Shown: piece after piece, positions 1 to 7,582 of the stretch | How positions within the stretch are numbered: position 1 is the stretch's first letter | Layout of the letters: each line of letters begins with the position of its first letter | Origin: Candidatus Kapaibacterium sp. | GTDB taxonomy: Bacteria; Bacteroidota; Ignavibacteria; Kapaibacteriales; UBA2268 | Length of the DNA: 12,949 nt | Direction of reading: 5' to 3' | Assembly: GCA_938038165.1 (NCBI GenBank) | Contig: CALHRB010000288.1 | Location: forward strand, 1 to 12,949 | Notes under the pieces: generated by a model | What the model was told of the DNA's origin: nothing | Databases searched by the model: none | What the model saw: only the letters and a program-made list of their open reading frames with translations | Made by a program: the position numbers and the translations under genes

Positions 1-1
1 T

Positions 2-1183
2 GAAAACTGTCAGGCTCTAAGTGATTTTTCTGTCAAAATTTCACTTTCAAAAGATAATGATTTGAATTATATTTTTAAAATTTCTAATACAAGCAGGAAT
101 TTAATTTCGGGAGCGCATATTGTAATTATGGCAGACATTAATGATGATAATTTCTTTTCATTTGATGAAACAATTTATCAGAGTGATATACTATCTATTA
201 CAAAAGACAGCAGTTCAGAAGTTCTTCTGAAATATTCTCAAATAGCAAATTTGCTACCCCGAAAAGGAAATTTCCATTGTATTTTTTATGTTACGATTAA
301 TTCAAAGAAGGATACACTTGCTAAATTTCATTTTGACTTTTTTAACAGCTATCCTTTTAACTCCATTACATTTAATGAGATTATGTTTGATGTTTCAAGT
401 GATAATTCGGAATATTTAGAATTTTATAATTCAACTAATGAAACATTAAATTTGAAAAACTGGATGATAGCAAACAAACAAAACAGAACAAAAAGCGATA
501 CTTTTAAAATAACCAATGATTTCACAATTGAACCCAATGGATACTTTTTGGTTGCATTCGATACGTTAATTTATAATAAATTTTCCGAACTGCGAGATGC
601 TAAAAATGTTCTCTCTCATAAATCCTCTTTTAATCTTCTTGCTGCTGGCGACAAATTAATCGTTGCCGATCCAAATGGGTTGATAATGGACTCTGTCAAT
701 TATGAACCTTCCATGCATTTAAAAACATTAACAACGAAGAAAAATATAAGTTTAGAAAAAATTAGTGTCCGTATGAATTCCTCGGAGAAAAAAAGCTGGT
801 CTTCTTGCAGAGATGGAAAAGGAGGCACCCCCGGAAAACCTAACAGCTTTATCGAAAATGTCTATACAGACGGCTTTCTTGAGGCAAAGCCAAATCCTTT
901 CTCGCCATATAGTCAAGGAAATGATTCTGAAACAGAAATACTATATAAACTGCCTTTCAAAGATGCTTTAATTTCAGCAAAAATATTCGATAATTCGGGA
1001 TTTCTTGTTCACGAACCTGTTAATAACAAAATTTCTGCATCTCCCGGCTCGATAAAATGGGATGGAAGAGCAAAGAATAACCAAATTCTACCACCGGGGC
1101 AATATATTGTCCTATTTCAAGCATCTAATATCGAAACAAATGAAATCTGGGAAAGTAAAATTGTTGTTGTGATAGGAAAATAA
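2..1183 (+). CDS. Lamin-tail-domain surface protein with FlgD-like C-terminal module (5' end outside window)
   Basis: The reading frame is open from base 2, so this is the 3' part of a longer gene; the TTG at 62 is not needed as a start. The first ~100 residues after base 62 look like a beta-rich Ig/CARDB-type domain, including a stretch reading ADINDDNFFSFDE. From about 362 to 840 comes a lamin-tail domain: FNEIMFD, then EYLEFYN, LKNWMI, EPNGYFLVAFDT, and the typical ending SLEKISV...GGTPGKPNSF. From about 870 the protein ends in a FlgD-like Ig fold: KPNPFSP, ILYKLP, IKWDGRAKNN, PPGQYIVLF. Such tails are common on secreted proteins of Ignavibacteria and relatives. A cell-surface or secreted role is therefore likely, but the substrate is unknown. 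Its stop codon TAA shares one A with the ATG of the next gene (TAATG), so translation is probably coupled. Confidence 0.85.
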   Translation, partial: ENCQALSDFSVKISLSKDNDLNYIFKISNTSRNLISGAHIVIMADINDDNFFSFDETIYQSDILSITKDSSSEVLLKYSQIANLLPRKGNFHCIFYVTINSKKDTLAKFHFDFFNSYPFNSITFNEIMFDVSSDNSEYLEFYNSTNETLNLKNWMIANKQNRTKSDTFKITNDFTIEPNGYFLVAFDTLIYNKFSELRDAKNVLSHKSSFNLLAAGDKLIVADPNGLIMDSVNYEPSMHLKTLTTKKNISLEKISVRMNSSEKKSWSSCRDGKGGTPGKPNSFIENVYTDGFLEAKPNPFSPYSQGNDSETEILYKLPFKDALISAKIFDNSGFLVHEPVNNKISASPGSIKWDGRAKNNQILPPGQYIVLFQASNIETNEIWESKIVVVIGK

Positions 1184-1992
1184 TGTTTAGTATAAAACAA
1201 TTTTTTTCAGGATTACTTCGAACTCTTCATTTGCTGCGTTTTGCTGAAAACCTTAGATTTCGGTATTACTGGATAAAATACTTCTTAAAAAATAAAAAAT
1301 TTAGACTTAAAAATCCCGATTTGGCTTATCCACCAATTCATTTTATTTATGAAACTTTTGGCAGAACAAGCTATGAACTTTTTTTTGAGAGTGGTAAAAA
1401 AGCTGCTAAAAGTATCAAAGAAATTTATCATTCTATATCTGAAAACCCCTCACCTACTATTCTTGAATGGGGCTGCGGCGTTGGTAGAATTATTACCCAC
1501 ATCAAAGATGAATTTCCCGATTCCAAAATTTTTGGTAGTGATGTGGATTCAAAAATGATTGAATGGTGCAAAAAAGTTTATAAAGATATTGTTTTTACAA
1601 AAAATGATTATCATCCCCCATTTAGCTTTTCGGATGATTATTTTGATTTTGTCTATGCAGCTTCAGTTTTCACTCATCTGACTGAAATTTATCAAAAAGA
1701 ATGGCTTGAAGAAATCTTAAGAATTTTAAAACCGGATGGTTATTTCCTTTTTACAGTCCATGGTGATTATTATGCACAAAAGAAACTAACTACTTCGGAA
1801 ATGAAAAGATATGAAGCTGGTGATATTATAGTCAGAGCTAATGTTAAACTTGGTTCAAGGATTATGGCTGTTTTTCAGGGTGAGAAATTTATGAGAAATG
1901 TCCTTTTGAAAGATTATTCAATAGTTAAACATATCAAAAATCCTGATTATCAGATTGCAGGGAGTCAGGAAATTTGGGTGATAAAAAATTAG
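1183..1992 (+). CDS. Class I SAM-dependent methyltransferase
   Basis: A 269-residue protein with a Rossmann-type methyltransferase core. Motif I is ILEWGCGVGRII (residues 93-104), the acidic residue that would contact the SAM ribose is in FGSDVD (117-122), the motif IV region is FDFVYAASVFTHL (154-166), and the post-core strand is LKPDGYFLFTVHG (182-194). This pattern fits the Methyltransf_11/25 type. The first ~50 residues are basic and aromatic and could touch the membrane. The acceptor cannot be read from the sequence. The gene starts on the last base of the preceding stop codon and lies 107 bases upstream of the Wzm-type permease, so methylation of an exported glycan is a reasonable guess; small-molecule or protein methylation is not excluded. 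Confidence 0.88.
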   Translation: MFSIKQFFSGLLRTLHLLRFAENLRFRYYWIKYFLKNKKFRLKNPDLAYPPIHFIYETFGRTSYELFFESGKKAAKSIKEIYHSISENPSPTILEWGCGVGRIITHIKDEFPDSKIFGSDVDSKMIEWCKKVYKDIVFTKNDYHPPFSFSDDYFDFVYAASVFTHLTEIYQKEWLEEILRILKPDGYFLFTVHGDYYAQKKLTTSEMKRYEAGDIIVRANVKLGSRIMAVFQGEKFMRNVLLKDYSIVKHIKNPDYQIAGSQEIWVIKN

Positions 1993-2039
1993 ACCTCGTG
2001 TATAAATTAAATTTATATTTAAAAAGGAACTACTTGGAA

Positions 2040-2071
2040 TTTGTTTACGAATAAATATTCAGATATTTTTG
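2040..2071 (+). promoter_or_regulatory. Candidate Bacteroidota-type promoter for wzm-wzt
   Basis: TTTG at 2040-2043, a 20-base spacer, then TATTTTTG at 2064-2071. This fits the known Bacteroidota consensus TTTG-N19/20-TAnnTTTG. Transcription would begin near 2078, about 20 bases before the TTG start of the permease. The 107-base gap after the methyltransferase leaves room for a separate promoter. In AT-rich DNA a chance match is possible. Confidence 0.45.
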
Positions 2072-2099
2072 TTTTTTTATTTTTAGACTAAAATTAAGA

Positions 2100-2918
2100 T
2101 TGGGCAACTCTAACATAACCCTTATTGGTTTTCTTAAAGATTTTTTTAGGAACAAGCAATTAATCGCAGAACTGACCAAAAGCGACTTTAAAACGAACTA
2201 CATAGGTTCTTTTTTTGGTCTGTCATGGATTGTGATTCAACCTCTTATTTTGACGTTTATTTTTTGGGTTGTTTTTGTAGTTGGCTACAAAGCTACACCA
2301 ATCGAAGGAGTTTCATTTGTTCCATGGCTGTTATGCGGTCTTTTACCTTGGAATTTTTTCAGTTCCTGCTTGGCAATAAATACCAATATTATTACTCAAA
2401 ATGCACATTTACTCAAAAAATTTAAATTTAATATATCATTGATGCAGGTCGTCAAAATTCTTTCTTCCTTAATAGTACATATTTTTTCATTAATGATATT
2501 AATAATCTTTTTTCAAATTAAAATTGCTCCCGTGCATATCACTATATTTTGGATTCAGATTATATATTATTTATTTGCATTGAGTTTTCTACTCTGGTCA
2601 ACAAGTCTTATTTTTGGTATTTTACAGGTCTTTTTCAAAGATGTTACACATATATTGTCTTTGATATTGCAGATGGGTTTTTTTCTAACACCAATTTTCT
2701 GGAGCCCTCACATAATACCGGAAAACTATCTTTTTCTCTTCAAATTAAATCCTTTATATTATATAATAAATGGTTACAGAGACAGTTTTTTGTTTCAAGT
2801 CCCCTTCTGGGAAGATTTGACCACTACAATTTATTTTTGGTTCTTAACGTTATTCTTGTTTTTAATTGGATATTTTCTTTATAAAAAGTTAAGTCCAAAA
2901 TTTGCTGATGAACTTTAG
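2100..2918 (+). CDS. wzm: ABC-2 type polysaccharide export permease (Wzm-like)
   Basis: A 272-residue inner-membrane permease of the ABC-2 family that exports polysaccharide (O-antigen or teichoic-acid type) with the ATPase encoded next. The N-terminus has the amphipathic pattern of this family (ELTKSDFKTNYIGSFFGLSW), followed by about six hydrophobic segments, the conserved FKDVTHI and TPIFWSP, and the late motif LNPLYYIINGYRDSF. The length is typical. There is no in-frame ATG upstream: an in-frame TAA lies at 2052-2054 and the only candidate starts after it are weak, so TTG at 2100 is chosen. No clear Shine-Dalgarno sequence precedes it. The stop codon lies 9 bases before the ATPase start, so the two form one unit. 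The transported glycan is unknown. Confidence 0.92.
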   Translation: MGNSNITLIGFLKDFFRNKQLIAELTKSDFKTNYIGSFFGLSWIVIQPLILTFIFWVVFVVGYKATPIEGVSFVPWLLCGLLPWNFFSSCLAINTNIITQNAHLLKKFKFNISLMQVVKILSSLIVHIFSLMILIIFFQIKIAPVHITIFWIQIIYYLFALSFLLWSTSLIFGILQVFFKDVTHILSLILQMGFFLTPIFWSPHIIPENYLFLFKLNPLYYIINGYRDSFLFQVPFWEDLTTTIYFWFLTLFLFLIGYFLYKKLSPKFADEL

Positions 2919-2927
2919 AGGATAATA

Positions 2928-4796
2928 ATGCTTGCCATTAAAGTTGAAAATCTAACTAAAATATATAGACTTCAGGATATTTCCAATAGTAAACTTAAAG
3001 ACACATTTAAATTTTTACGAAAAAAACATCAAAAAGATTTTTTTGCACTGAAAGATGTTAGTTTTGATGTCCAAAAAGGTGAAGTTATTGGGATTATTGG
3101 TGTAAACGGTTCAGGGAAGTCAACACTACTAAAAATTCTTACTGGAGTGCTTCAGCCAACCTCTGGAAATGTATCCATCAATGGTAAGGTATCATCCATA
3201 ATTGAATTAGGAACTGGTTTTAACCACGAATTAACTGGAATAGAAAATATATATCTCACTGGTTCCCTTTTCGGTTTTTCAAAGCAGGAACTCGAAAACA
3301 AAATAGATGAAATTATCAGATTTGCTGATATTGGTGATTTCGTGAAACAACCTGTTAAGATTTATTCAAGCGGTATGGTTGTCCGTCTTGCTTTCGCAAT
3401 AGCAGCTAATGTTGAATCAGATATATTGATTATTGATGAAGCTCTTGCTGTTGGGGATGTCAAGTTTGCCTTCAAATGTATTAACCATATGAACAGACTT
3501 GTGAAAAAGGGAACTACAATTTTACTTGTTACTCACGACACTCAAACAGTTAAGAGTTTTTGCAAAAGGGCTATATGGTTGCATGAAGGTCAGATAAAAA
3601 TGGATTCCGACACTCAATCAGTAACGTCTCAATACATACGGTTCCTTTTTGAACATGAATTGAAAATGGAGTCTGATCAGCCAGATATTGATGAGCAATT
3701 AGAGCCTTATGATGAACATGACAAAACAGAACTATCCGAGCCATTAGATGCAAAAACCGTTGATTCCTGCGAATTTCACTCTAAGGATTGGTTTTTCGGA
3801 AAAAGTAAGGATTTTGAAGTAAAAACAGATAACGGATTGCTTTTAATTGATTCTCATGGCTCTGAAGAATTTCATCAGCTTTTTTTGGGGAGTTCAAGTC
3901 CTAACACATTACCTGAAAATTTTAATGATTTTGTTATTTCCCCCAATCAGGAATATGCTCTGATATATAACATCGCCACCAATATAAAAATAAGAATTGG
4001 CGTTACAATTTATGATTCATCTAATAAACTTATCGAATTCACTCATAATATATTTTCAAAAGAATCAAATAAAGCTTTAATTTTCAGAACTCCTGAGAAT
4101 GCAAAATTTTTTAGTATTTGGATTGAATTTTTCGGCAAAGGAAAAATATTGATTAACGGAGTTAAACTCTTAAAAATAAATGAAGATGAAAAAAATATAT
4201 TCTCACAAAAATTTCCAGAATTTATTTATGAGGAAAATAATATAAACAAAGCCCTAAGTATTTCAGATTTAGAGTTAATATTAAGAAACTACCACTTAAT
4301 TAAAGATGGAGCTGTTGACTTTAAAGCATTAGAAGAGTTAAAGTCGAAATCTGATGGGATCGCCGTTAATTTTGAAAACACTAAATGGCACATATTGACC
4401 GACGAAAAATTTCACTGGAAAATTCAGAATGGTTCTCTGTTAGTTAACTCTAATCTTGGTAATGATAATTTTCAGTATATATGGACTGGTGGTTCGTCCT
4501 GGCTTGATAGCCCGCCTGATGATAAATCACTTTACACTTTAGAGCCTAATACTACTTTTGAACTAAACATAGACGGTAAATTTCAAATTAAAACTCGTTT
4601 TTGGGTTATTATTTTCGATGAAAAAAATCAGAGAACAGATAGGATATTTACTATTGAACCAGAAAATAGGGCAAAAGAATTCTTACTCGAAAGTATCAGC
4701 AGTTTAGGCTATTATAGATTAGCTTTTGAATTTATTGGAAATGGTTCTTGTCAATTAAATGAAATTAGAATCAGAAAGAAAATAAAAAATGAGTGA
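2928..4796 (+). CDS. wzt: Polysaccharide ABC exporter ATPase (Wzt-like) with two related C-terminal domains
   Basis: A 622-residue ATPase partner of the upstream permease. The ABC domain spans about 1-240: Walker A GVNGSGKST (58-66), the Wzt/TagH-type segment ELGTGFNHELTGIENI (93-108), signature YSSGMVVRLAFA (146-157), Walker B ILIIDE (166-171), switch His203. An acidic linker (~243-278) follows. Then come two similar beta-rich domains, about 281-418 and 480-620. Both show an early Trp, NGLLL or NGSLL, a GSSS or GGSS turn, SPN or EPN, IYD or IFD plus Asn, and EFFGKG or EFIGNG followed by IN/LNE. Ordinary Wzt has one C-terminal glycan-binding domain; this one appears duplicated and is not obviously the standard Wzt_C fold. 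An AGAGGA ribosome binding site overlaps the wzm stop. The last 8 bases overlap the LolD-type gene. Confidence 0.92.
   Translation: MLAIKVENLTKIYRLQDISNSKLKDTFKFLRKKHQKDFFALKDVSFDVQKGEVIGIIGVNGSGKSTLLKILTGVLQPTSGNVSINGKVSSIIELGTGFNHELTGIENIYLTGSLFGFSKQELENKIDEIIRFADIGDFVKQPVKIYSSGMVVRLAFAIAANVESDILIIDEALAVGDVKFAFKCINHMNRLVKKGTTILLVTHDTQTVKSFCKRAIWLHEGQIKMDSDTQSVTSQYIRFLFEHELKMESDQPDIDEQLEPYDEHDKTELSEPLDAKTVDSCEFHSKDWFFGKSKDFEVKTDNGLLLIDSHGSEEFHQLFLGSSSPNTLPENFNDFVISPNQEYALIYNIATNIKIRIGVTIYDSSNKLIEFTHNIFSKESNKALIFRTPENAKFFSIWIEFFGKGKILINGVKLLKINEDEKNIFSQKFPEFIYEENNINKALSISDLELILRNYHLIKDGAVDFKALEELKSKSDGIAVNFENTKWHILTDEKFHWKIQNGSLLVNSNLGNDNFQYIWTGGSSWLDSPPDDKSLYTLEPNTTFELNIDGKFQIKTRFWVIIFDEKNQRTDRIFTIEPENRAKEFLLESISSLGYYRLAFEFIGNGSCQLNEIRIRKKIKNE
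3768..4787 (+). repeat. Intragenic tandem domain duplication in the Wzt-type ATPase
   Basis: The region coding residues 281-418 (about 3768-4181) and the region coding residues 480-620 (about 4365-4787) encode protein segments alignable by eye over most of their length. Shared landmarks in the same order are: NG-x-LL, F-Q/H-x-x-(F/W), G-(G/S)-S-S, PN before a beta strand, I-(Y/F)-D-x-x-N, and E-F-(F/I)-G-x-G-x-x-x-(I/L)-N. They have diverged strongly, so the duplication is old and is not visible as a DNA repeat. About 60 residues of helical-looking sequence separate the two copies. Confidence 0.7.
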
Positions 4797-5481
4797 GAAT
4801 CTGTTAATTGAAGCACAAAATGTTTTCAAATCTTACAAAACCAAGTTAGAAAAAGTAACACCTGTTCTTAAAGGTATTAACCTGAAAATATATCGTGGCG
4901 ATTTTATAGCATTAGTTGGTCCCTCAGGTGTAGGAAAAAGCACTTTGCTACATCTTCTCGGTTCACTCGATTATCCAGATTCAGGTACAATTTTATATTT
5001 TTCAAACTCTGGCATAATTGATTATAGCACCGAAAATCCTGCTAATCTATCTAAGCATAGGAATAAATCGATTGGATTTATATTTCAATTTTCGAATCTA
5101 CTGCCCGAATTTACAGCAATCGAAAATGTAATTATTCCTGCTCTTATTGCTGGTAACAATTTCAAAACAGCAACAAATAAAGCATTAGCACTTCTTGAAA
5201 ATGTTGATGTTGCACATAGAAAAGATCATAAACCCTCTCAACTTTCAGGCGGCGAACAGCAGAGAGTTGCCATTGCAAGAGCTTTAATAAACGAGCCTGA
5301 TTTAATTTTAGCTGACGAACCAACAGGAAATCTCGATTCAGAAAACGCAAAAAATGTGCTGGAGTTAATTCAAAAATTGCGTAACCAAAAAAATCTTACC
5401 TTTGTCGTTGCTACTCACAGTGCTGATGTTGCCGGAATTGCTCAAAAAAAACTTGTAATGAAGGATGGAAAAATCCTTTAA
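4789..5481 (+). CDS. lolD: LolD/MacB-family ABC transporter ATPase
   Basis: A 230-residue stand-alone ATPase. Walker A GPSGVGKST lies at 44-52, the Q-loop at IGFIFQFSNLLPEFTAIENV (Gln100), signature LSGGEQQR at 152-159, Walker B LILADE at 172-177, the family's D-loop segment PTGNLDSEN just after, and switch His210. The LLPEFTAIENV segment is typical of LolD, which with LolC/LolE releases lipoproteins from the inner membrane; MacB- and FtsE-like relatives share much of it. No LolC/E-type permease lies next to it in this window, so the partner must be encoded elsewhere. The start ATG lies inside the end of wzt (8-base overlap), which suggests coupled translation with the glycan exporter. Confidence 0.88.
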   Translation: MSENLLIEAQNVFKSYKTKLEKVTPVLKGINLKIYRGDFIALVGPSGVGKSTLLHLLGSLDYPDSGTILYFSNSGIIDYSTENPANLSKHRNKSIGFIFQFSNLLPEFTAIENVIIPALIAGNNFKTATNKALALLENVDVAHRKDHKPSQLSGGEQQRVAIARALINEPDLILADEPTGNLDSENAKNVLELIQKLRNQKNLTFVVATHSADVAGIAQKKLVMKDGKIL

Positions 5482-5649
5482 CAACAGTTTTTATTTATTA
5501 TCATTGTCTGCTTTTTTTAATTATCCCCCATAGGATTTATCAAATTTAAAACAAAACAACGAGACTATTGAGCAATCGAAATAAAATCAATCATATATAT
5601 TCCTAATCAATAATTTAAAACTTCTTCGTCACTATTTTTTTTTGATATT

Positions 5650-5838
5650 ATGAAATTATACATAAAAATATTTCTTGGGCTTGCTCTGGGTTCTATAGCC
5701 GGATATTTATACTATTTTTTTATAGGTTGTCATTCCGGCTCTTGTCCAATATCTTCTAATCCTTTTATATCATCAGGATATGGTGCATTGGTAGGTTTAA
5801 TTTTGTCTATTCCAACAAAGAAAAAAAATGAAAAGTAA
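5650..5838 (+). CDS. Small membrane protein, DUF6132-like
   Basis: A 62-residue peptide. Residues 4-26 form a hydrophobic, glycine-rich helix (LGLALGSIAGYLYYFF), followed by the signature GCHSGSCPISSNP (26-38) with Cys27 and Cys32, a second short hydrophobic stretch (GALVGLILSI), and a lysine-rich tail. I recognise this as the DUF6132 type found in Bacteroidota and related phyla; its function is unknown to me. The two cysteines next to a membrane segment suggest redox or metal/sulfur chemistry, which is inference. It starts with ATG after a 168-base gap and overlaps the next gene by 11 bases. Confidence 0.8.
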   Translation: MKLYIKIFLGLALGSIAGYLYYFFIGCHSGSCPISSNPFISSGYGALVGLILSIPTKKKNEK

Positions 5839-6061
5839 AATCGAAAGAACTATAACAATAGAAGAACTAACCGAGATACTTCCGGAATCAGTTTCTTACC
5901 TTATGGAGAAAGGAATCAGATGTCTGATTTGCGGCGAACCTATATGGGGAACAATTGAGGAAGCAGTTTTGGACAAAGGTTTCTCCGAAAATGAGCTTGA
6001 ATTGATTCTCAAAGACTTGCAAATGCTTTTCGAAAAATCAACAAGACCTTTAAATAATTAA
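5828..6061 (+). CDS. DUF1858-like protein with CxxC motif
   Basis: A 77-residue soluble protein that matches the DUF1858 pattern (the redox-disulfide domain seen alone, or at the N-terminus of ScdA/hybrid-cluster-associated proteins): TIEELTEILPES, then MEKGIRCLICGEP with Cys32 and Cys35, then GTIEEAVLDKGFSENELELIL. In the family the cysteine pair is thought to act in redox or metal chemistry. The gene overlaps the DUF6132-like gene by 11 bases in the +1 frame, and its ATG is the end of an A8 tract (5821-5828). The close packing suggests that the two products work together, perhaps at the membrane surface. Confidence 0.82.
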   Translation: MKSKIERTITIEELTEILPESVSYLMEKGIRCLICGEPIWGTIEEAVLDKGFSENELELILKDLQMLFEKSTRPLNN

Positions 6062-6067
6062 ATTAGC

Positions 6068-6075
6068 TATTTTTG
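6068..6075 (+). promoter_or_regulatory. Candidate -7 element for the flippase gene
   Basis: TATTTTTG fits the Bacteroidota -7 consensus TAnnTTTG and is identical to the element before wzm. It lies 31 bases before the flippase ATG, a normal distance. I see no matching TTTG about 20 bases further upstream, so only half of the promoter is supported. Confidence 0.3.
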
Positions 6076-6106
6076 TAGTCTTGATTGATATGAAATCATT
6101 AATTAA

Positions 6107-7576
6107 ATGAAGAGCAGAATTTTAAGCCTTGCCTCAGATACTCTTGTATATGGTGCATTTACAGTTTTTGGAAGGTTTCTGACCTTTTTCCTGACTCCTA
6201 TTTACAGCAACTACCTGACTGTTTCCGAAAATGGAGAAATCACATATATTTATAGCCTTATAGCTTTTATGAATATCATTCTTTCAATAGGAATGGATTC
6301 AGCTTTCTTCAGATTTTATAAAAAAGATGATATTGAATATAACAGAAAAGTTTTCAGTCATTCATATCTTTCTATCCTCGCTTTTAGTTTGTGTATCACT
6401 CTACTGATCATATTAAATTCAGGTAATGTTTCGAATTTAATCCCAGAACTGAAAAACTCCGGTGATATTATTCTTCTTGCCGCCCTTATTCCATTTCTTG
6501 ATTCTTTGATCATCATTCCTTTTTCCCTTTTAAGGATGGAAAGGAAAGCTTTAAAATTTTCATTAACACGATTGTCAAGCATCGTCGTGGCAATTATTCT
6601 GAATGTTTTGTTTGTTATTATCCTTCGCAAGGGAATATATGGGGTTTTTCTAGCTCAGGTTCTTGCAAGCCTCACTTCCATTATCATTGTCAGTCCCGAA
6701 ATTAAAAAATACTTAAAAATAAAAATTGATGTGAGTTTATTAAAAGAAATGTTCAAGTTCGGATTACCAACAATTCCTGCGGCAATGTTTAGTATTATTC
6801 TGCAAGTTGTTGACAGACCAATCCTAATGCTCTTGACCGATTCTTATCAGGTTGGTATTTATTCGGTGAACTATAAACTTGGAATACCGATGATGATTCT
6901 TGTAGCTGTTTTTGAATATGCGTGGAAGCCCTTCTATCTTTCGCGATTCGAGGACAAGGATGCCAAAGAGCTTTTTTCCAGAATTCTGATTTTTTTCATC
7001 ATTATAGCCTCGTTCGTGTTTCTATCCACAGTTTTTATGATGGATTTTATTGTCAGAGTTCCATTTATCGGAGGAAGATTCATCAATCCTGCTTTTTGGG
7101 TTGGATTAGATCTTATTCCCTTGGTTCTTACAGCGTATTTCTTCAATGGTATGTTCATTAATTTTGCTTGTGGACCATATATAACCAAAAAAACAAACTA
7201 CCTTCCAATCTCGATAGGAACAGGTGCAATTCTTAAAATCACTTTTAATTTTTTATTAATACCTTTCATCGGATATTATGGTGCGGGCATTTCTTCGATG
7301 TTGGGTTATCTTGCAAGTGCTGGAGTTCTTTTAATCATTAACAAAAAAATATATCCGATTCGATATAATTGGGGCAAGATTGCCTTGACTTTGGTTTTTG
7401 TTATTATTTTCTTTCTCTTAGGAATTTATTTTACCCGGGATACTGACTTTATCCTATCTTTTTTTATAAGATTATTTTTAATCATTGCTTTTGGGGTTAC
7501 TATTATACTTTCGCGAATTATAACAAAAGATGAAATCAGCAAAATCAGGATGTTAGTTTTTCAGCAGAAAAAATAA
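6107..7576 (+). CDS. Polysaccharide/oligosaccharide flippase, Wzx/MATE-like
   Basis: A 489-residue multi-pass membrane protein with about 12-14 hydrophobic helices. The N-terminal part has the Polysacc_synt pattern: LVYGAFTVFGRFLTFFLTPIY, YSLIAFMNIILSIGMDSAFFRF, then a charged loop. The middle carries FGLPTIPAAMFSII, VDRPILMLL and VGIYSVNYKLG, matching the second half of Wzx-type flippases, and the C-terminal helices end in a short basic tail. The family moves lipid-linked sugar units across the inner membrane. It starts 45 bases after the DUF1858-like gene on the same strand. With the Wzm/Wzt exporter nearby it extends the glycan-export theme, although flippase and ABC export normally serve different glycans. 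The substrate is unknown. Confidence 0.88.
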   Translation: MKSRILSLASDTLVYGAFTVFGRFLTFFLTPIYSNYLTVSENGEITYIYSLIAFMNIILSIGMDSAFFRFYKKDDIEYNRKVFSHSYLSILAFSLCITLLIILNSGNVSNLIPELKNSGDIILLAALIPFLDSLIIIPFSLLRMERKALKFSLTRLSSIVVAIILNVLFVIILRKGIYGVFLAQVLASLTSIIIVSPEIKKYLKIKIDVSLLKEMFKFGLPTIPAAMFSIILQVVDRPILMLLTDSYQVGIYSVNYKLGIPMMILVAVFEYAWKPFYLSRFEDKDAKELFSRILIFFIIIASFVFLSTVFMMDFIVRVPFIGGRFINPAFWVGLDLIPLVLTAYFFNGMFINFACGPYITKKTNYLPISIGTGAILKITFNFLLIPFIGYYGAGISSMLGYLASAGVLLIINKKIYPIRYNWGKIALTLVFVIIFFLLGIYFTRDTDFILSFFIRLFLIIAFGVTIILSRIITKDEISKIRMLVFQQKK

Positions 7577-7582
7577 ATTAAT

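Noticed and set aside
62..64. TTG at 62 as the start of the lamin-tail protein
   Set aside because: The frame stays open to base 2 and the first domain is already under way, so the true start lies outside the window.
3571..3753. Minus-strand 60-codon frame inside wzt
   Set aside because: It lies wholly within a strongly supported ABC ATPase gene and has no recognisable domain.
4789..5481. Calling the LolD-type ATPase part of a MacAB efflux pump
   Set aside because: It is a stand-alone ATPase without a fused MacB membrane domain and no MacA-like gene is nearby.
5635..5643. T9 run before the DUF6132-like gene as a phase-variation tract
   Set aside because: Homopolymer A and T runs of this length are frequent in this AT-rich window and the run sits outside a recognisable promoter spacer.
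6358..7188. Minus- and plus-strand frames inside the flippase gene
   Set aside because: The flippase frame is continuous with clear membrane helices; the other frames are shadows with no domain signal.
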